Shown piece after piece: positions 1 through 8,040 of a stretch of DNA of 64,000 bases (positions are counted from its first letter, which is position 1; the number at the start of each line of letters is the position of its first letter). Source of the DNA: Clostridia bacterium (GTDB taxonomy: Bacteria > Bacillota > Clostridia > Oscillospirales > Acutalibacteraceae); NCBI GenBank assembly GCA_017403185.1, contig JAFQON010000048.1:1-64000 (forward strand), given 5' to 3'. Below the pieces are notes generated by a model. That model made no database searches. It was not told the origin of the DNA and worked only from the letters and a program-made list of their open reading frames with translations. The position numbers and the translations under genes are program-made.

Positions 1-35
1 ACGTGTCGCTGGTTCGATTCCGGCCGGAGGCACCA
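1..35 (+). tRNA. 3' end of a tRNA, cut by the window edge
   Basis: Only the T arm and acceptor strand remain. A 5-bp T stem (8-12 with 20-24) closes a TTCGATT loop. It is followed by a 7-nt acceptor strand (25-31), discriminator A32 and an encoded CCA (33-35). The anticodon lies outside the window, so the identity cannot be given. It is the first of three closely spaced tRNA genes. Confidence 0.85.
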
Positions 36-41
36 ACAGGT

Positions 42-117
42 GCGGATGTAGCTCATCTGGTAGAGCGCCACCTTGCCAAGGTGGAGGTAGCGAGTTCGAG
101 CCTCGTCATCCGCTCCA
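42..117 (+). tRNA. tRNA-Gly(GCC)
   Basis: Complete cloverleaf. The acceptor GCGGATG pairs with CATCCGC, the anticodon loop is TTGCCAA giving anticodon GCC, the T loop is TTCGAGC, the discriminator is U, and CCA is encoded. It begins 6 bp after the preceding tRNA, so the cluster is probably one transcript. Confidence 0.95.
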
Positions 118-163
118 TTTTTTTAGTATAAAATATGCTTAAAGCGCATAATTTAATATTGAT

Positions 164-238
164 GGTGCCATAGCCAAGAGGTAAGGCACGAGTCTGCAAA
201 ACTCTGATTCCCCGGTTCAAATCCGGGTGGCACCTCCA
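164..238 (+). tRNA. tRNA-Cys(GCA)
   Basis: The acceptor GGTGCCA pairs with TGGCACC. The anticodon loop CTGCAAA gives anticodon GCA, the T arm is GGTTCAAATCC, the discriminator is U, and CCA is encoded. It is the last tRNA of the cluster and is followed directly by a terminator. Confidence 0.95.
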
Positions 239-242
239 AAAA

Positions 243-272
243 ATTCCAAGTCTTAGGACTTGGAATTTTTTT
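243..272 (+). terminator. intrinsic terminator of the tRNA cluster
   Basis: A perfect 10-bp stem (243-252 with 257-266) with a TTAG loop is followed by a run of seven T, starting 4 nt after the tRNA-Cys CCA. Confidence 0.9.
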
Positions 273-275
273 ATA

Positions 276-390
276 CATTGCGAAAGCAATGGCATATCAT
301 CAACGATAGCGTTGCTATCGTTGTATCTCATCAGTCCGTCAGGACTGCATATCATCACGCTTTAGCGTGTATCAAAAAGCTTTCGCATTG
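276..390. repeat. array of four small hairpins with conserved linkers
   Basis: Four hairpins of unrelated stem sequence follow each other: 276-291 (6-bp stem, GAAA loop), 302-322 (9 bp), 333-346 (5 bp) and 357-368 (5 bp). They are separated by near-identical 10-nt linkers: GCATATCATC (292-301), GTATCTCATC (323-332) and GCATATCATC (347-356), with a partial GTATC at 369-373. TGCGAAAGC at 279-287 is complementary to GCTTTCGCA at 379-387, so the whole array could also close as one branched structure. It contains no coding frame I would defend. I do not assign it to a named repeat family. Confidence 0.8.
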
Positions 391-411
391 ATTTTTTACG
401 CCCGTGCCCGA

Positions 412-440
412 TTGTAATTTCAAATGCTGTATGATATAAT
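412..440 (+). promoter_or_regulatory. sigma-A-type promoter of the SemiSWEET-like gene
   Basis: TTGTAA (412-417), a 17-bp spacer, then TATAAT (435-440). It lies downstream of the apparent ATG at 424, which therefore cannot be the real start. Confidence 0.6.
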
Positions 441-471
441 TTTTTTAAATAAAAACGAAAGGATGCCTGTT

Positions 472-765
472 ATGTCAGAAATTTTAGAAGTGATTATGAT
501 TGTGAGCTTTGGCGCCTCCTGGCCGCTTAATGTTGTCAAGTCATATAAAGCAAGAACAACAAAGGGTAAAAGCCTCGGCTTCTTATGCCTAATATTTTTC
601 GGTTATGTTGCAGGAATTTCTTCAAAGTTTTTAAACGAGTCATATATGCTGTCTTTCTCTTCAAAATGGTATGTGCTTTTCTTTTATATTCTTAATCTTA
701 TAATGGTCGGGGCAGATTTGTGTATTTATTTCAGAAATTATAAGCTTGACAAAAAAAGAACTTGA
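472..765 (+). CDS. SemiSWEET/PQ-loop-like small membrane transporter
   Basis: A 97-residue protein with three predicted membrane helices. An early segment, SFGASWPLNVVKSYKARTTK, matches the PQ-loop signature of SemiSWEET proteins (helix, proline kink, then a basic TTKGKS loop). SemiSWEETs are half-size sugar transporters that work as dimers in the cytoplasmic membrane. The length and three-helix layout fit. The start is set by GAAAGGA (457-463), 8 nt before ATG 472; the in-frame ATGs at 424 and 463 lie in the promoter and the RBS. The gene stands alone, and a shared terminator separates it from the convergent phosphoesterase. The substrate cannot be read from the sequence. Confidence 0.75.
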   Translation: MSEILEVIMIVSFGASWPLNVVKSYKARTTKGKSLGFLCLIFFGYVAGISSKFLNESYMLSFSSKWYVLFFYILNLIMVGADLCIYFRNYKLDKKRT

Positions 766-791
766 ATATACATACAACATAAGATAAAAAA

Positions 792-836
792 TATGCACCC
801 CAAAAGCTTGATTGCTTTTGAGGTGCATACTTTTTA
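792..836. terminator. bidirectional terminator
   Basis: The stem ATGCACC-CAAAAGC pairs with GCTTTTG-GGTGCAT around a TTGATT loop. T-rich sequence on the right and A-rich sequence on the left serve both the forward gene ending at 765 and the reverse gene ending at 834. Confidence 0.8.
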
Positions 837-1958
837 TATATCCGCATTCGTTATTCTTTCAATTTCAATTGATTCGGTAAAAATTTCTTTCGGATTGTTT
901 TCATCAAGCACAATCAGCCTGCCGCCCCTTTCCATACCGTATGTGAAATAGCCTGCACCGAGGGTCTGATAAAGATCAATTCCGTCAATGTTAATATGAA
1001 AATCGTTGATATGGTCGTGGCCGAAAAATGCTGCTGTGATATCGCCCGTCTTTTTCCAGCTTTCAAACTGATTTCTGTGATTGTTCTCCATATGGGGAGG
1101 GCAGGGCTTCTCTCTGATTCTGCCTTCAATTATTTTGTGACCGAATTTATAGTAGTTTCCGTCACGGCTGAAGGAGTAATCATCATCTGCAGTCACCTCT
1201 TCAAAGCCGTCAAGCTCCTGCTGCACGGGTATATGCTGAAAAAGAATTGCAGGCAGGGGATTGCCGCCGTTTGATTCTTTCAATTGAGCAGCTTTTGCTT
1301 CATACCATTTTATTTGATCATCGTGTACGCAGTCATAACAAAGCCCGCCCTCAGAATTTCGCTGATAATCGTTTGAATCAACGAGCCATATTGCAAAAGC
1401 ATCTTTTTTGCCGTCGCTGCTTTTAATTGTTACGCAGCAGTTGCCGCAGCCGTATACATCCGCATCGTTGAGGGTTGAACGGCAATTCGGGTATTCCATA
1501 TACTGCATCATCTGAAATTCCGTGTGGAAGCCCTCTTCACCGTCGTGATTGCCGAAAACAACGCAGAGAGGAATGTTTCTTTCTCTTATAGGCGCAGTGA
1601 TTTTCTGAATGGTGCTCTGCACAAGGCTGTATGTAAATTCCTGCCAATAGCCGCTTATATTGTCGCCGCCGAAAACAACAAGGTCAGGATTTGTTTTTTC
1701 AACAAGCTTATCAATAACATTTATTGTTTCAATATCGCAGCATTTGGGGTTTTCAGGGTTGGGGTCATCGTCCATTTCCGGTTCAACATCGTGAATATCC
1801 GTTATATGCAGAATCCTGAATTTACCGTCATTGCCGAATTTGAGCGGCGGCGGAGTTTCTCTTTTAAATTTGCCTGAACTCCATTTGTGAGGTGTGCCCA
1901 TTGCAGCAAGGCAGGGGAGTGCAAGACCGGCAAAAAAAGCTTTGAAAAACTTATTCAT
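834..1958 (-). CDS. secreted calcineurin-like metallophosphoesterase
   Basis: 374 residues. The N-terminus is signal-like (basic, then hydrophobic residues 6-20). All metallophosphoesterase motifs are visible: D54-x-H56 in HITDIHD, GGDN with D99, GNHDG with N137-H138-D139, then FQHIP and GHDHIND. These residues bind two metal ions in this fold. The overall pattern resembles the Dcr2/purple-acid-phosphatase-29-like subgroup found in secreted bacterial phosphatases, but the substrate is unknown. A second, divergent copy of this type lies at 36392-37489. It is a monocistronic gene with RBS ACGGAG about 9 nt before the ATG. Confidence 0.85.
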   Translation of the reverse strand: MNKFFKAFFAGLALPCLAAMGTPHKWSSGKFKRETPPPLKFGNDGKFRILHITDIHDVEPEMDDDPNPENPKCCDIETINVIDKLVEKTNPDLVVFGGDNISGYWQEFTYSLVQSTIQKITAPIRERNIPLCVVFGNHDGEEGFHTEFQMMQYMEYPNCRSTLNDADVYGCGNCCVTIKSSDGKKDAFAIWLVDSNDYQRNSEGGLCYDCVHDDQIKWYEAKAAQLKESNGGNPLPAILFQHIPVQQELDGFEEVTADDDYSFSRDGNYYKFGHKIIEGRIREKPCPPHMENNHRNQFESWKKTGDITAAFFGHDHINDFHINIDGIDLYQTLGAGYFTYGMERGGRLIVLDENNPKEIFTESIEIERITNADI

Positions 1959-2025
1959 ATTATATTGCTCCGTATAATTTTTTATATATTATATCACAAT
2001 GCAGGCTGCTTTTACAATATATCAT

Positions 2026-2054
2026 TTGACTTTAATCGTTTGGGATGATATTAT
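2026..2054 (+). promoter_or_regulatory. sigma-A-type promoter of the MFS/LRR operon
   Basis: TTGACT (2026-2031), 17-bp spacer, TATTAT (2049-2054), about 30 bp before the ATG at 2085. Confidence 0.75.
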
Positions 2055-2084
2055 AAAACAAATAAATTTTGAAGGAGATTTTTT

Positions 2085-3839
2085 ATGGGCAGTATATCGG
2101 CTAAGGTCAAATCGCTGTTTACCGAAATCAAAACCCATTGGAATACTCCCGCTGAGGGTAAATATGTCCCTTACAAGGAGTATAAAGATGTTGTGCTTGC
2201 TGTAGGCAGTAACTATGCAGGTTCAAAGGTGCTTGAGTACATAGGATTTTTCTCATCCTGCTATCTCATAATGCACCATTACAAATTGCCTTATCTTACA
2301 TTTTCCGTTATCAACATACTTAATATGCCTTTGGGCTATATTTCTGCACTGATATGGTGGTTTGTGTGTGATAATCTCGGATTTCTTCCAAAAAAAACCG
2401 AGAGAAAGCTGTATCTGGTCTATTTCTTAATGATTGTGTTTGGTGTGTCTACCATTCTTTTTGACTATTCACGGCTGTTTGATCAAACGAGTGCATTCAT
2501 AAGATATCTGAACGGACTTGAGGGTATGAATGCAACGGCCTGCTTCAAAACTTTCGGAACACACTTCCTTTATACAGGTTGGGTTGGTGCCCGAAACATC
2601 TTTTGGAGAAAGAAGCTTCTTCCCAAATTCGGCAGATATAAGTATTCGCTTTATTGCGATGTTGTGCCCAAGTGCATAATGGTTATTCTTATCGGTTGGC
2701 TTCCTGTTTATAATATTCCCGATGTTGCAACAAGAGTGTGGGTTGCAAACCTTCTTTTTGCTACATACAATGTTTTCGGCTTCGCAAATAATCTTGAAAC
2801 CTGCACAAGAAGCATCAGCCCCAATCTTCAGGAAAGAATTCTTGTTCGCAGCTATCCCGTTAAAATTTCACACTTTTTCAATACGATTGTGGGAATAATT
2901 CTTCCCGCAATTATCGGTATGCTCAGGTATGAATGGGCAGATATCAATGTTTACAGATATGTTATTCCCGGTGCATTTATTGTTCTTGCCGCAATGACAA
3001 TGATATTTGCAGGCAGAGTCAAAGAGAGAATACCTCAGCCTCCCGTTGAAAAGAAGGTTCAGATTAAATTCTGGGACGGTATGTTCGGTGTGCTTCATAA
3101 CAAATATTTGCTGATTAACACTATTAAAGATCTTATTGACTCTCTCGGTAACGGTATGCTGCCTTTTGTTACAATTCTTTATTTCTATACCTTCCGCTTA
3201 AGCGGTCTGCCCTACAGCCTTATTGTTATGCTGATTTCGTTTGCAGGCACTCCGCCCGATTTGCTTTCACCATATTTCCTCAAAAGATTTTCGTATAAGC
3301 AGATCATGATTTTCTATCAGCTTACCAGAGCAATCGGAAACGGGCTTATTGCTGCTGCAATGTGGTTCTGCGGTGATAATCTTACCCTTTGCGGAACGAT
3401 ATGCGTCGTTGTGCTGTTCTTTATGGAAATGACAAAAACCGTGCCCACAACAGCGGGTCACGATATGAATGTGCGTATCGGCGACTATCAGATGTATCTT
3501 TCGGGCGAACGCCTTGAGAGCTTTGCAGGTGTTTTCGGTTGGTTTACGGGCCCTATCACATCGTTTGTTGGTCTTATCATCCCTCTTCTTCTTCTCAAAT
3601 ACGGTTTCAACAGCAACTGGGATGTTCTCTTTGTTGACGATTCAAGAAGAAATATAATAGTAATTCCGATTATAGTTGATGTAATCGGCTTCCTGCTTAT
3701 GACCATTCCCTATCTGTTCTGGGACTATGACAGCAAAAAGCAGAATATGGTTATGGAAGTGCTCAAACGCCGTGCGGAAGTAACCGAAAAGAAGGCAGCC
3801 GAAGAGGGCGAAACCGTTTCCGGCGGTTATGTTGGTTAA
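2085..3839 (+). CDS. MFS transporter (GPH-like)
   Basis: 584 residues with about twelve hydrophobic helices and a long charged C-terminal tail rich in Lys/Glu. The fold resembles the glycoside-pentoside-hexuronide branch of the major facilitator superfamily, but the family signature is weak and the substrate cannot be named. RBS GAAGGAGA precedes ATG 2085 by 6 nt. Another in-frame-looking ORF at 1999 overlaps the promoter and is spurious. The LRR membrane protein follows after 15 bp with its own RBS, so the two are probably co-transcribed. That is an unusual partner for a transporter. Confidence 0.75.
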   Translation: MGSISAKVKSLFTEIKTHWNTPAEGKYVPYKEYKDVVLAVGSNYAGSKVLEYIGFFSSCYLIMHHYKLPYLTFSVINILNMPLGYISALIWWFVCDNLGFLPKKTERKLYLVYFLMIVFGVSTILFDYSRLFDQTSAFIRYLNGLEGMNATACFKTFGTHFLYTGWVGARNIFWRKKLLPKFGRYKYSLYCDVVPKCIMVILIGWLPVYNIPDVATRVWVANLLFATYNVFGFANNLETCTRSISPNLQERILVRSYPVKISHFFNTIVGIILPAIIGMLRYEWADINVYRYVIPGAFIVLAAMTMIFAGRVKERIPQPPVEKKVQIKFWDGMFGVLHNKYLLINTIKDLIDSLGNGMLPFVTILYFYTFRLSGLPYSLIVMLISFAGTPPDLLSPYFLKRFSYKQIMIFYQLTRAIGNGLIAAAMWFCGDNLTLCGTICVVVLFFMEMTKTVPTTAGHDMNVRIGDYQMYLSGERLESFAGVFGWFTGPITSFVGLIIPLLLLKYGFNSNWDVLFVDDSRRNIIVIPIIVDVIGFLLMTIPYLFWDYDSKKQNMVMEVLKRRAEVTEKKAAEEGETVSGGYVG

Positions 3840-3854
3840 GTGAGGTGAATTGAT

Positions 3855-5063
3855 ATGAGCAAGAAAGAAAAGAAAATCATTGTTGAAGAACCCATTCATC
3901 TCGATATTCCTGAAGAGGAAATATGGACCTATCAGGTGGAAGGTCTTGCTGCGCCTCATATAAATAAGCCGTATAAGCATTACGGTCTCAAAAAGGTGAT
4001 TTTTGCGCTTGTCATTATTGTTGCAGTTTCAATTTCAATGTATTTCAGCGTAAGAACCGTTCAAAAGGATACATTTGAATACGAACAGTCGCAGTCAGGC
4101 TTCACTCTTTCAAAATTCAGTAACACGGGCTACATAACCGAGCTTGATATCGACTATGTGTCAAGTGTTGAATATGATACCGATAATACAGATGTAAACA
4201 CGAATTTTACGATTAAAAAGGATGAAACCAAAAAGGTGACATCGGTTGGTGCATATGCACTTAACTGTGACGAAAAGGTGAAGGTAATCAATATCGGTTC
4301 AGATGTTGAATTCATTGACCCGAAGGCATTCTATTCCTGTTGGGCATTGCAGCAGATTGAGGTTGATGAGAATAACCCCAATTACTGTGATGTTGACGGC
4401 GTGCTCTTCAACAAGGATAAGACTGTTATTATCTGCAGACCGTGCGACCATGATACCTACCTCGCCGAGAAATACGGTCACGCAAAGTACGATGAAAACG
4501 GTGCAAGGATTGAGCCGACGGCAGAGGATGCAAACTATGAGCAATATGTCAATGATGTTCTCACATATGTAGTGCCCTCAAGCGTTGAAACAATAGGCGA
4601 GCTTTGCTTCAACTATGCAAACATGAAAAATGTTTATTTGCCTGAAGGGTTAAAGAAGATTGAAACTCTCGGTTTTTTTGAGATTCCGCTTCTTGAAAAT
4701 GTTTACAGCTATAAAGGTGATACGGCAGATGCTCATTTTGCGGGCGAAGATGCGCTTGGAGAAATCTATCTTTCTCTTCCTGAAGGGCTTGAATATATCG
4801 GCTCCGATGCCTTCAGCTACAATCAGGCGATGAATTATATCTATATTCCCGAAAGCGTAACCTTTATCGGTCATCATGCTTTGTGGGATACCGTTTATAA
4901 AGACGGCGATACTCTTTGCGGCATAACTCAAATCAATGTTGCCTTGTCGGAAGAGAATTTTGAAAAGGTCGAAACGGGCGACAGTTGGAGACCGCAGTAT
5001 GACTATATGCTGTTTAAAAAGAGTGTTGATATTGTTTATAATTCCGAAAGAGCTGAAAAATAA
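3855..5063 (+). CDS. membrane-anchored leucine-rich-repeat (BspA-type) protein
   Basis: 402 residues. A cytoplasmic acidic/basic N-terminus of about 50 residues precedes one membrane helix (VIFALVIIVAVSISMYF, near 50-67). The exported part contains BspA-type LRR_5 units of the form 'IGSDVEFIDPKAFYSCWAL...I.VDENNPNYCDVDGVLFN'. Such repeats are protein-interaction surfaces. There is no signal peptidase site, so it is likely a type II-like membrane-anchored protein rather than a secreted one. It lies 15 bp after the MFS gene, RBS GAGGTGA. The partner or ligand is unknown. Confidence 0.8.
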   Translation: MSKKEKKIIVEEPIHLDIPEEEIWTYQVEGLAAPHINKPYKHYGLKKVIFALVIIVAVSISMYFSVRTVQKDTFEYEQSQSGFTLSKFSNTGYITELDIDYVSSVEYDTDNTDVNTNFTIKKDETKKVTSVGAYALNCDEKVKVINIGSDVEFIDPKAFYSCWALQQIEVDENNPNYCDVDGVLFNKDKTVIICRPCDHDTYLAEKYGHAKYDENGARIEPTAEDANYEQYVNDVLTYVVPSSVETIGELCFNYANMKNVYLPEGLKKIETLGFFEIPLLENVYSYKGDTADAHFAGEDALGEIYLSLPEGLEYIGSDAFSYNQAMNYIYIPESVTFIGHHALWDTVYKDGDTLCGITQINVALSEENFEKVETGDSWRPQYDYMLFKKSVDIVYNSERAEK

Positions 5064-5096
5064 TGCAAATTTATTCATTTATTTGCGGCTGAATTA

Positions 5097-5125
5097 TTGA
5101 TTTTATTGGATTTTTGATGTATAAT
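5097..5125 (+). promoter_or_regulatory. promoter of the DAHP synthase gene
   Basis: TTGATT (5097-5102), 17-bp spacer, TATAAT (5120-5125), 34 bp before the ATG. No T-box or tryptophan-type leader is visible in the short 5' region. Confidence 0.75.
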
Positions 5126-5159
5126 ACTGCTTAAATTTTCAAAGCAAAGAAGTGTTTTT

Positions 5160-6188
5160 ATGAGTATGATTTTTGAAAGAAAGCTTCCTATTCCCCAAGA
5201 GGTAAAGGAGCGTTATCCGCTTACCTTTGAGCTTGAAAAGCTTGTTGAAAAAAGAGCGGTTGAAATCAAAGATGTTTTTACGGGCAAAAGCGACAAGCTT
5301 GTGCTTGTTATCGGTCCTTGCTCTGCTGACAACGAGGACAGCGTTATTGATTATATTTCCCGACTTCGTACCGTGCAGGACAAGGTGAGCGATAAAATTC
5401 TTATCATTCCCCGCATTTATACAAACAAGCCCCGGACAACGGGTGACGGCTATAAGGGTATGCTTCATCAGCCAAATCCCAACGAAAAGCCCGATATGTA
5501 TAAAGGAATCGTTGCGATAAGAGAGCTTCATATGAGAGCTCTCAGCGAAACCGGTTTCTCCTGTGCGGATGAAATGCTTTACCCCGAAAATTACAGATAT
5601 CTGAGCGATATCCTTGCATATGTTGCAATCGGTGCACGCTCGGTTGAAAATCAGCAGCACAGATTGGTGTCAAGCGGTATTGATATTCCCGTGGGTATGA
5701 AGAATCCCACAAGCGGCGATATCTCGGTTATGATGAATTCCATTACCGCTGCTCAGCATAAGCATACCTTTATTTACAGAGGATGGGAGGTCCATTCCGA
5801 GGGCAATCCTTGCGCCCATGCAATTCTCAGGGGATATGTCAATAAGCACGGTCAGTCGCTTCCCAACTATCATTATGAAGACCTTGTTCATCTTGCAGAG
5901 ACTTATGCAGGCAGTGGCCTTGAAAACCCCGGCGTTATCGTTGACACAAACCATGCAAACTCGGGCAAAAAGTATCTTGAGCAGGTCAGAATTGCCAAGG
6001 AAGTGCTCCACAGCTGCCGTCATGATGCCGATGTCAAAAAGCTTGTCAAGGGCTTTATGATCGAAAGTTATATCGAAGACGGTGCTCAGAAAATCGGCGA
6101 GTGCGTTTACGGCAAATCAATCACAGACCCCTGCCTCGGCTGGGAAAAGACCGAAAGACTCATTTACGATCTTGCAGATTTACTTTAA
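5160..6188 (+). CDS. aroF: 3-deoxy-7-phosphoheptulonate (DAHP) synthase, class I
   Basis: 342 residues, the usual length for the AroF/G/H type. The enzyme condenses phosphoenolpyruvate with erythrose 4-phosphate, the first step of the shikimate pathway, in the cytoplasm. Signature segments are IGPCSADNEDSV, PRIYTNKPRTTGDGYKGM and the late VDTNHANSGK, which carry the substrate and metal ligands. The RBS is weak (AAAGAAG). The next gene (GH29) starts 22 bp downstream with its own RBS and no terminator between, so read-through is possible although the functions are unrelated. No other shikimate gene is in the window. The isozyme's feedback specificity cannot be deduced. Confidence 0.93.
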   Translation: MSMIFERKLPIPQEVKERYPLTFELEKLVEKRAVEIKDVFTGKSDKLVLVIGPCSADNEDSVIDYISRLRTVQDKVSDKILIIPRIYTNKPRTTGDGYKGMLHQPNPNEKPDMYKGIVAIRELHMRALSETGFSCADEMLYPENYRYLSDILAYVAIGARSVENQQHRLVSSGIDIPVGMKNPTSGDISVMMNSITAAQHKHTFIYRGWEVHSEGNPCAHAILRGYVNKHGQSLPNYHYEDLVHLAETYAGSGLENPGVIVDTNHANSGKKYLEQVRIAKEVLHSCRHDADVKKLVKGFMIESYIEDGAQKIGECVYGKSITDPCLGWEKTERLIYDLADLL

Positions 6189-6209
6189 TAAATTATCCGG
6201 GAGAAAAAT

Positions 6210-7493
6210 ATGTACGAAAATAATTGGCAGTCACTTAACAAACGCCCCGTTCCCGAATGGTTCGGAGATGCTAAATTCGGTATTTTTATTCATTGGGGAC
6301 TTTATTCCGTTCCTGCTTATACCAGAAAAGGCGACTATGCCGAGTGGTATATGAGGCAGATTGAGGATGAAACCACCGAGACGGCTCAGTTTCACAAGAG
6401 AGTTTACGGCGAAAATGTAAAATATGAGGATTTCGTGAAGGGATTCACCGCTGAGCTTTTTGATGCCGAAAAATGGGCAGACCTCTTTCAAAAGAGTGGC
6501 GCAAAATACATAAACATCGTTTCAAAGCACCACGACGGCTTTTGCCTTTATAAGTCCGATTATGCGTGGAACTGGAACAGCGTTGATGTCGGTCCTCACA
6601 GAGATTTTCTTCAGGAACTCAAGGATGCTCTTGAAGGCACGGATGTTCGCTTCGGAGTGTATCACTCGGTTTATGAATGGTTTCATCCCACATATCTCAA
6701 AAATCCTGAGCAGTACGCTGTTGAGCATCTTATTCCTATGCTTAAGGAGCTTGTTGAAAAGTATCAGCCCAACACTCTTTTCACAGACGGCGAATGGGAG
6801 CACCCGTCATCTGTATGGCACTCAACTGAGTTCCTTCAGTGGCTTTACAATGAGTCAAGTGTTAAGGATATCATTGTTCCTAATGACCGTTGGGGTAAGG
6901 AAACGAGAGGCCGTCTCGGCGGTAATTTCACAACAGAATACGGCTACATTGAGGAAGGCAGAAAAATAGAGGATGTTGAGCTTGACAGACCTTTTGAGGA
7001 ATGCAGGGGAATAGGCCGTTCCTTCGGCTTTAACCGTAACGAGGATCTGGCGGATTACCTCAGTGCCAAGGAGCTTATTGAAATGCTCTGTGACCTTGTT
7101 TCAAAGGGAGGTAACTTCCTTCTCAATATCGGCCCTGCAGCAGATGGCACAATTCCCGTTATTATGGAAGAAAGGCTTCTTCAGATGGGTGAATGGCTTC
7201 GTGTTAACGGTGAAGCAATTTACGGTACCCGCCTTTATTCCAAAAAATCGCAGGATGGTGTATACTACACCAAGAAGGGCGACGATGTTTATGCAATAAT
7301 CAACCGTTTCCCGTTCGGTTCTCAGGTGCTTGAGCTTGTTGAGTATGATCCGACACTCAAAGCAAGCCTTCTCGGCTGTGATGCTGTGATTGAAATAAAA
7401 GACAGTGAAGGCAAGGCGGAAATTGTTTTTCCTGCAATTAATCCCGATGCCGTTGACTCGGATTGGCTTTACACGGTAAAGATTTCAAAATAA
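6210..7493 (+). CDS. GH29 alpha-L-fucosidase, cytoplasmic
   Basis: 427 residues covering the GH29 catalytic barrel (FGIFIHWGLYSVPAY, SKHHDGFCLY, then the nucleophile region LFTDGEW with D193) and a short C-terminal beta region. GH29 enzymes release L-fucose from glycans with retention. There is no signal peptide, so it would act on imported fucosylated oligosaccharides. KGGNFLLNIGPAADG is the usual late GH29 motif. RBS GGGAGA precedes the ATG. No fucose isomerase or kinase gene is nearby, so the catabolic route must lie elsewhere. Confidence 0.92.
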   Translation: MYENNWQSLNKRPVPEWFGDAKFGIFIHWGLYSVPAYTRKGDYAEWYMRQIEDETTETAQFHKRVYGENVKYEDFVKGFTAELFDAEKWADLFQKSGAKYINIVSKHHDGFCLYKSDYAWNWNSVDVGPHRDFLQELKDALEGTDVRFGVYHSVYEWFHPTYLKNPEQYAVEHLIPMLKELVEKYQPNTLFTDGEWEHPSSVWHSTEFLQWLYNESSVKDIIVPNDRWGKETRGRLGGNFTTEYGYIEEGRKIEDVELDRPFEECRGIGRSFGFNRNEDLADYLSAKELIEMLCDLVSKGGNFLLNIGPAADGTIPVIMEERLLQMGEWLRVNGEAIYGTRLYSKKSQDGVYYTKKGDDVYAIINRFPFGSQVLELVEYDPTLKASLLGCDAVIEIKDSEGKAEIVFPAINPDAVDSDWLYTVKISK

Positions 7494-7496
7494 CAG

Positions 7497-7525
7497 TAGA
7501 CATTTTCGAAATAATGTGATAAACT
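7497..7525 (+). promoter_or_regulatory. possible promoter of the small lipoprotein gene
   Basis: TAGACA (7497-7502), 17-bp spacer, TAAACT (7520-7525), 34 bp before the ATG. The boxes deviate from consensus. Confidence 0.4.
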
Positions 7526-7559
7526 TAATTTACCAAACAAAATAATGGGGTGTTAAATT

Positions 7560-7943
7560 ATGAAAAAAGTACTCAGCGTTGTAATTATTATGTGTCTCGC
7601 AGTTTCTGTGTTTGCCGGTTGCTCGGCTCTTACGGGCACGATTAACGAATCAAAGATTGTCGGCACATGGGAAGGCGAAAAAGAAACAGGCTTTCTCGGC
7701 ACATCAATTGATGTTACATACACATTTGAAAAAGACGGTGTCGGCACAATGCCCATTCTCAACACAGGCATCAATGTTGAAGCAAAGTTCAGCTACACAA
7801 TTGAAGAAGATACTCTTACCATCGTGACTGATTCAGAGTATTTCTCACAGACTTATATCTACACAATGGAGTTTGATGGCGATACTCTTACTCTCACAGA
7901 CGAAGCAGGCGATGCTCTCGTGCTCACAAAGGCTGAGAAATAA
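7560..7943 (+). CDS. small lipoprotein, lipocalin-like beta protein
   Basis: 127 residues. A signal peptide ends in the lipobox VFAGC (Cys20 region), so the protein should be lipid-anchored on the outer face of the membrane. The mature part begins with the pattern 'IVGTWEGEKE...YTFEKDGVGT...YTIEEDTLTI...DGDTLTLT', typical of small lipocalin-like or DUF5640-type beta domains in Clostridia. No catalytic residue can be pointed to. It is monocistronic, with its own terminator. Confidence 0.75.
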   Translation: MKKVLSVVIIMCLAVSVFAGCSALTGTINESKIVGTWEGEKETGFLGTSIDVTYTFEKDGVGTMPILNTGINVEAKFSYTIEEDTLTIVTDSEYFSQTYIYTMEFDGDTLTLTDEAGDALVLTKAEK

Positions 7944-7952
7944 TCAAACAAA

Positions 7953-7990
7953 AAGTCCCCGGCTCAGGTCGGGGACTTAACATTTTTTTA
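7953..7990 (+). terminator. intrinsic terminator
   Basis: A 9-bp stem AAGTCCCCG (7953-7961) pairs with CGGGGACTT (7970-7978), followed by TAACATTTTTTT. Confidence 0.9.
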
Positions 7991-8040
7991 ACACAATACA
8001 AGTGATTTTTAAACATCACATTTACAAAATATAAAACGGC

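Noticed and set aside
53-358. Reverse-strand ORF across the tRNA cluster
   Set aside because: It runs through tRNA-Gly, tRNA-Cys, the terminator and the hairpin array; its LDL/TRLELATSTL-like text is the usual false translation of tRNA genes.
276-390. CRISPR array
   Set aside because: The conserved part is only a 10-nt linker and the variable parts are self-complementary hairpins of different size; there are no cas genes.
424-471. Upstream start for the SemiSWEET-like gene
   Set aside because: ATG 424 lies at the -10 region of the promoter and has no RBS; ATG 472 has a proper one.
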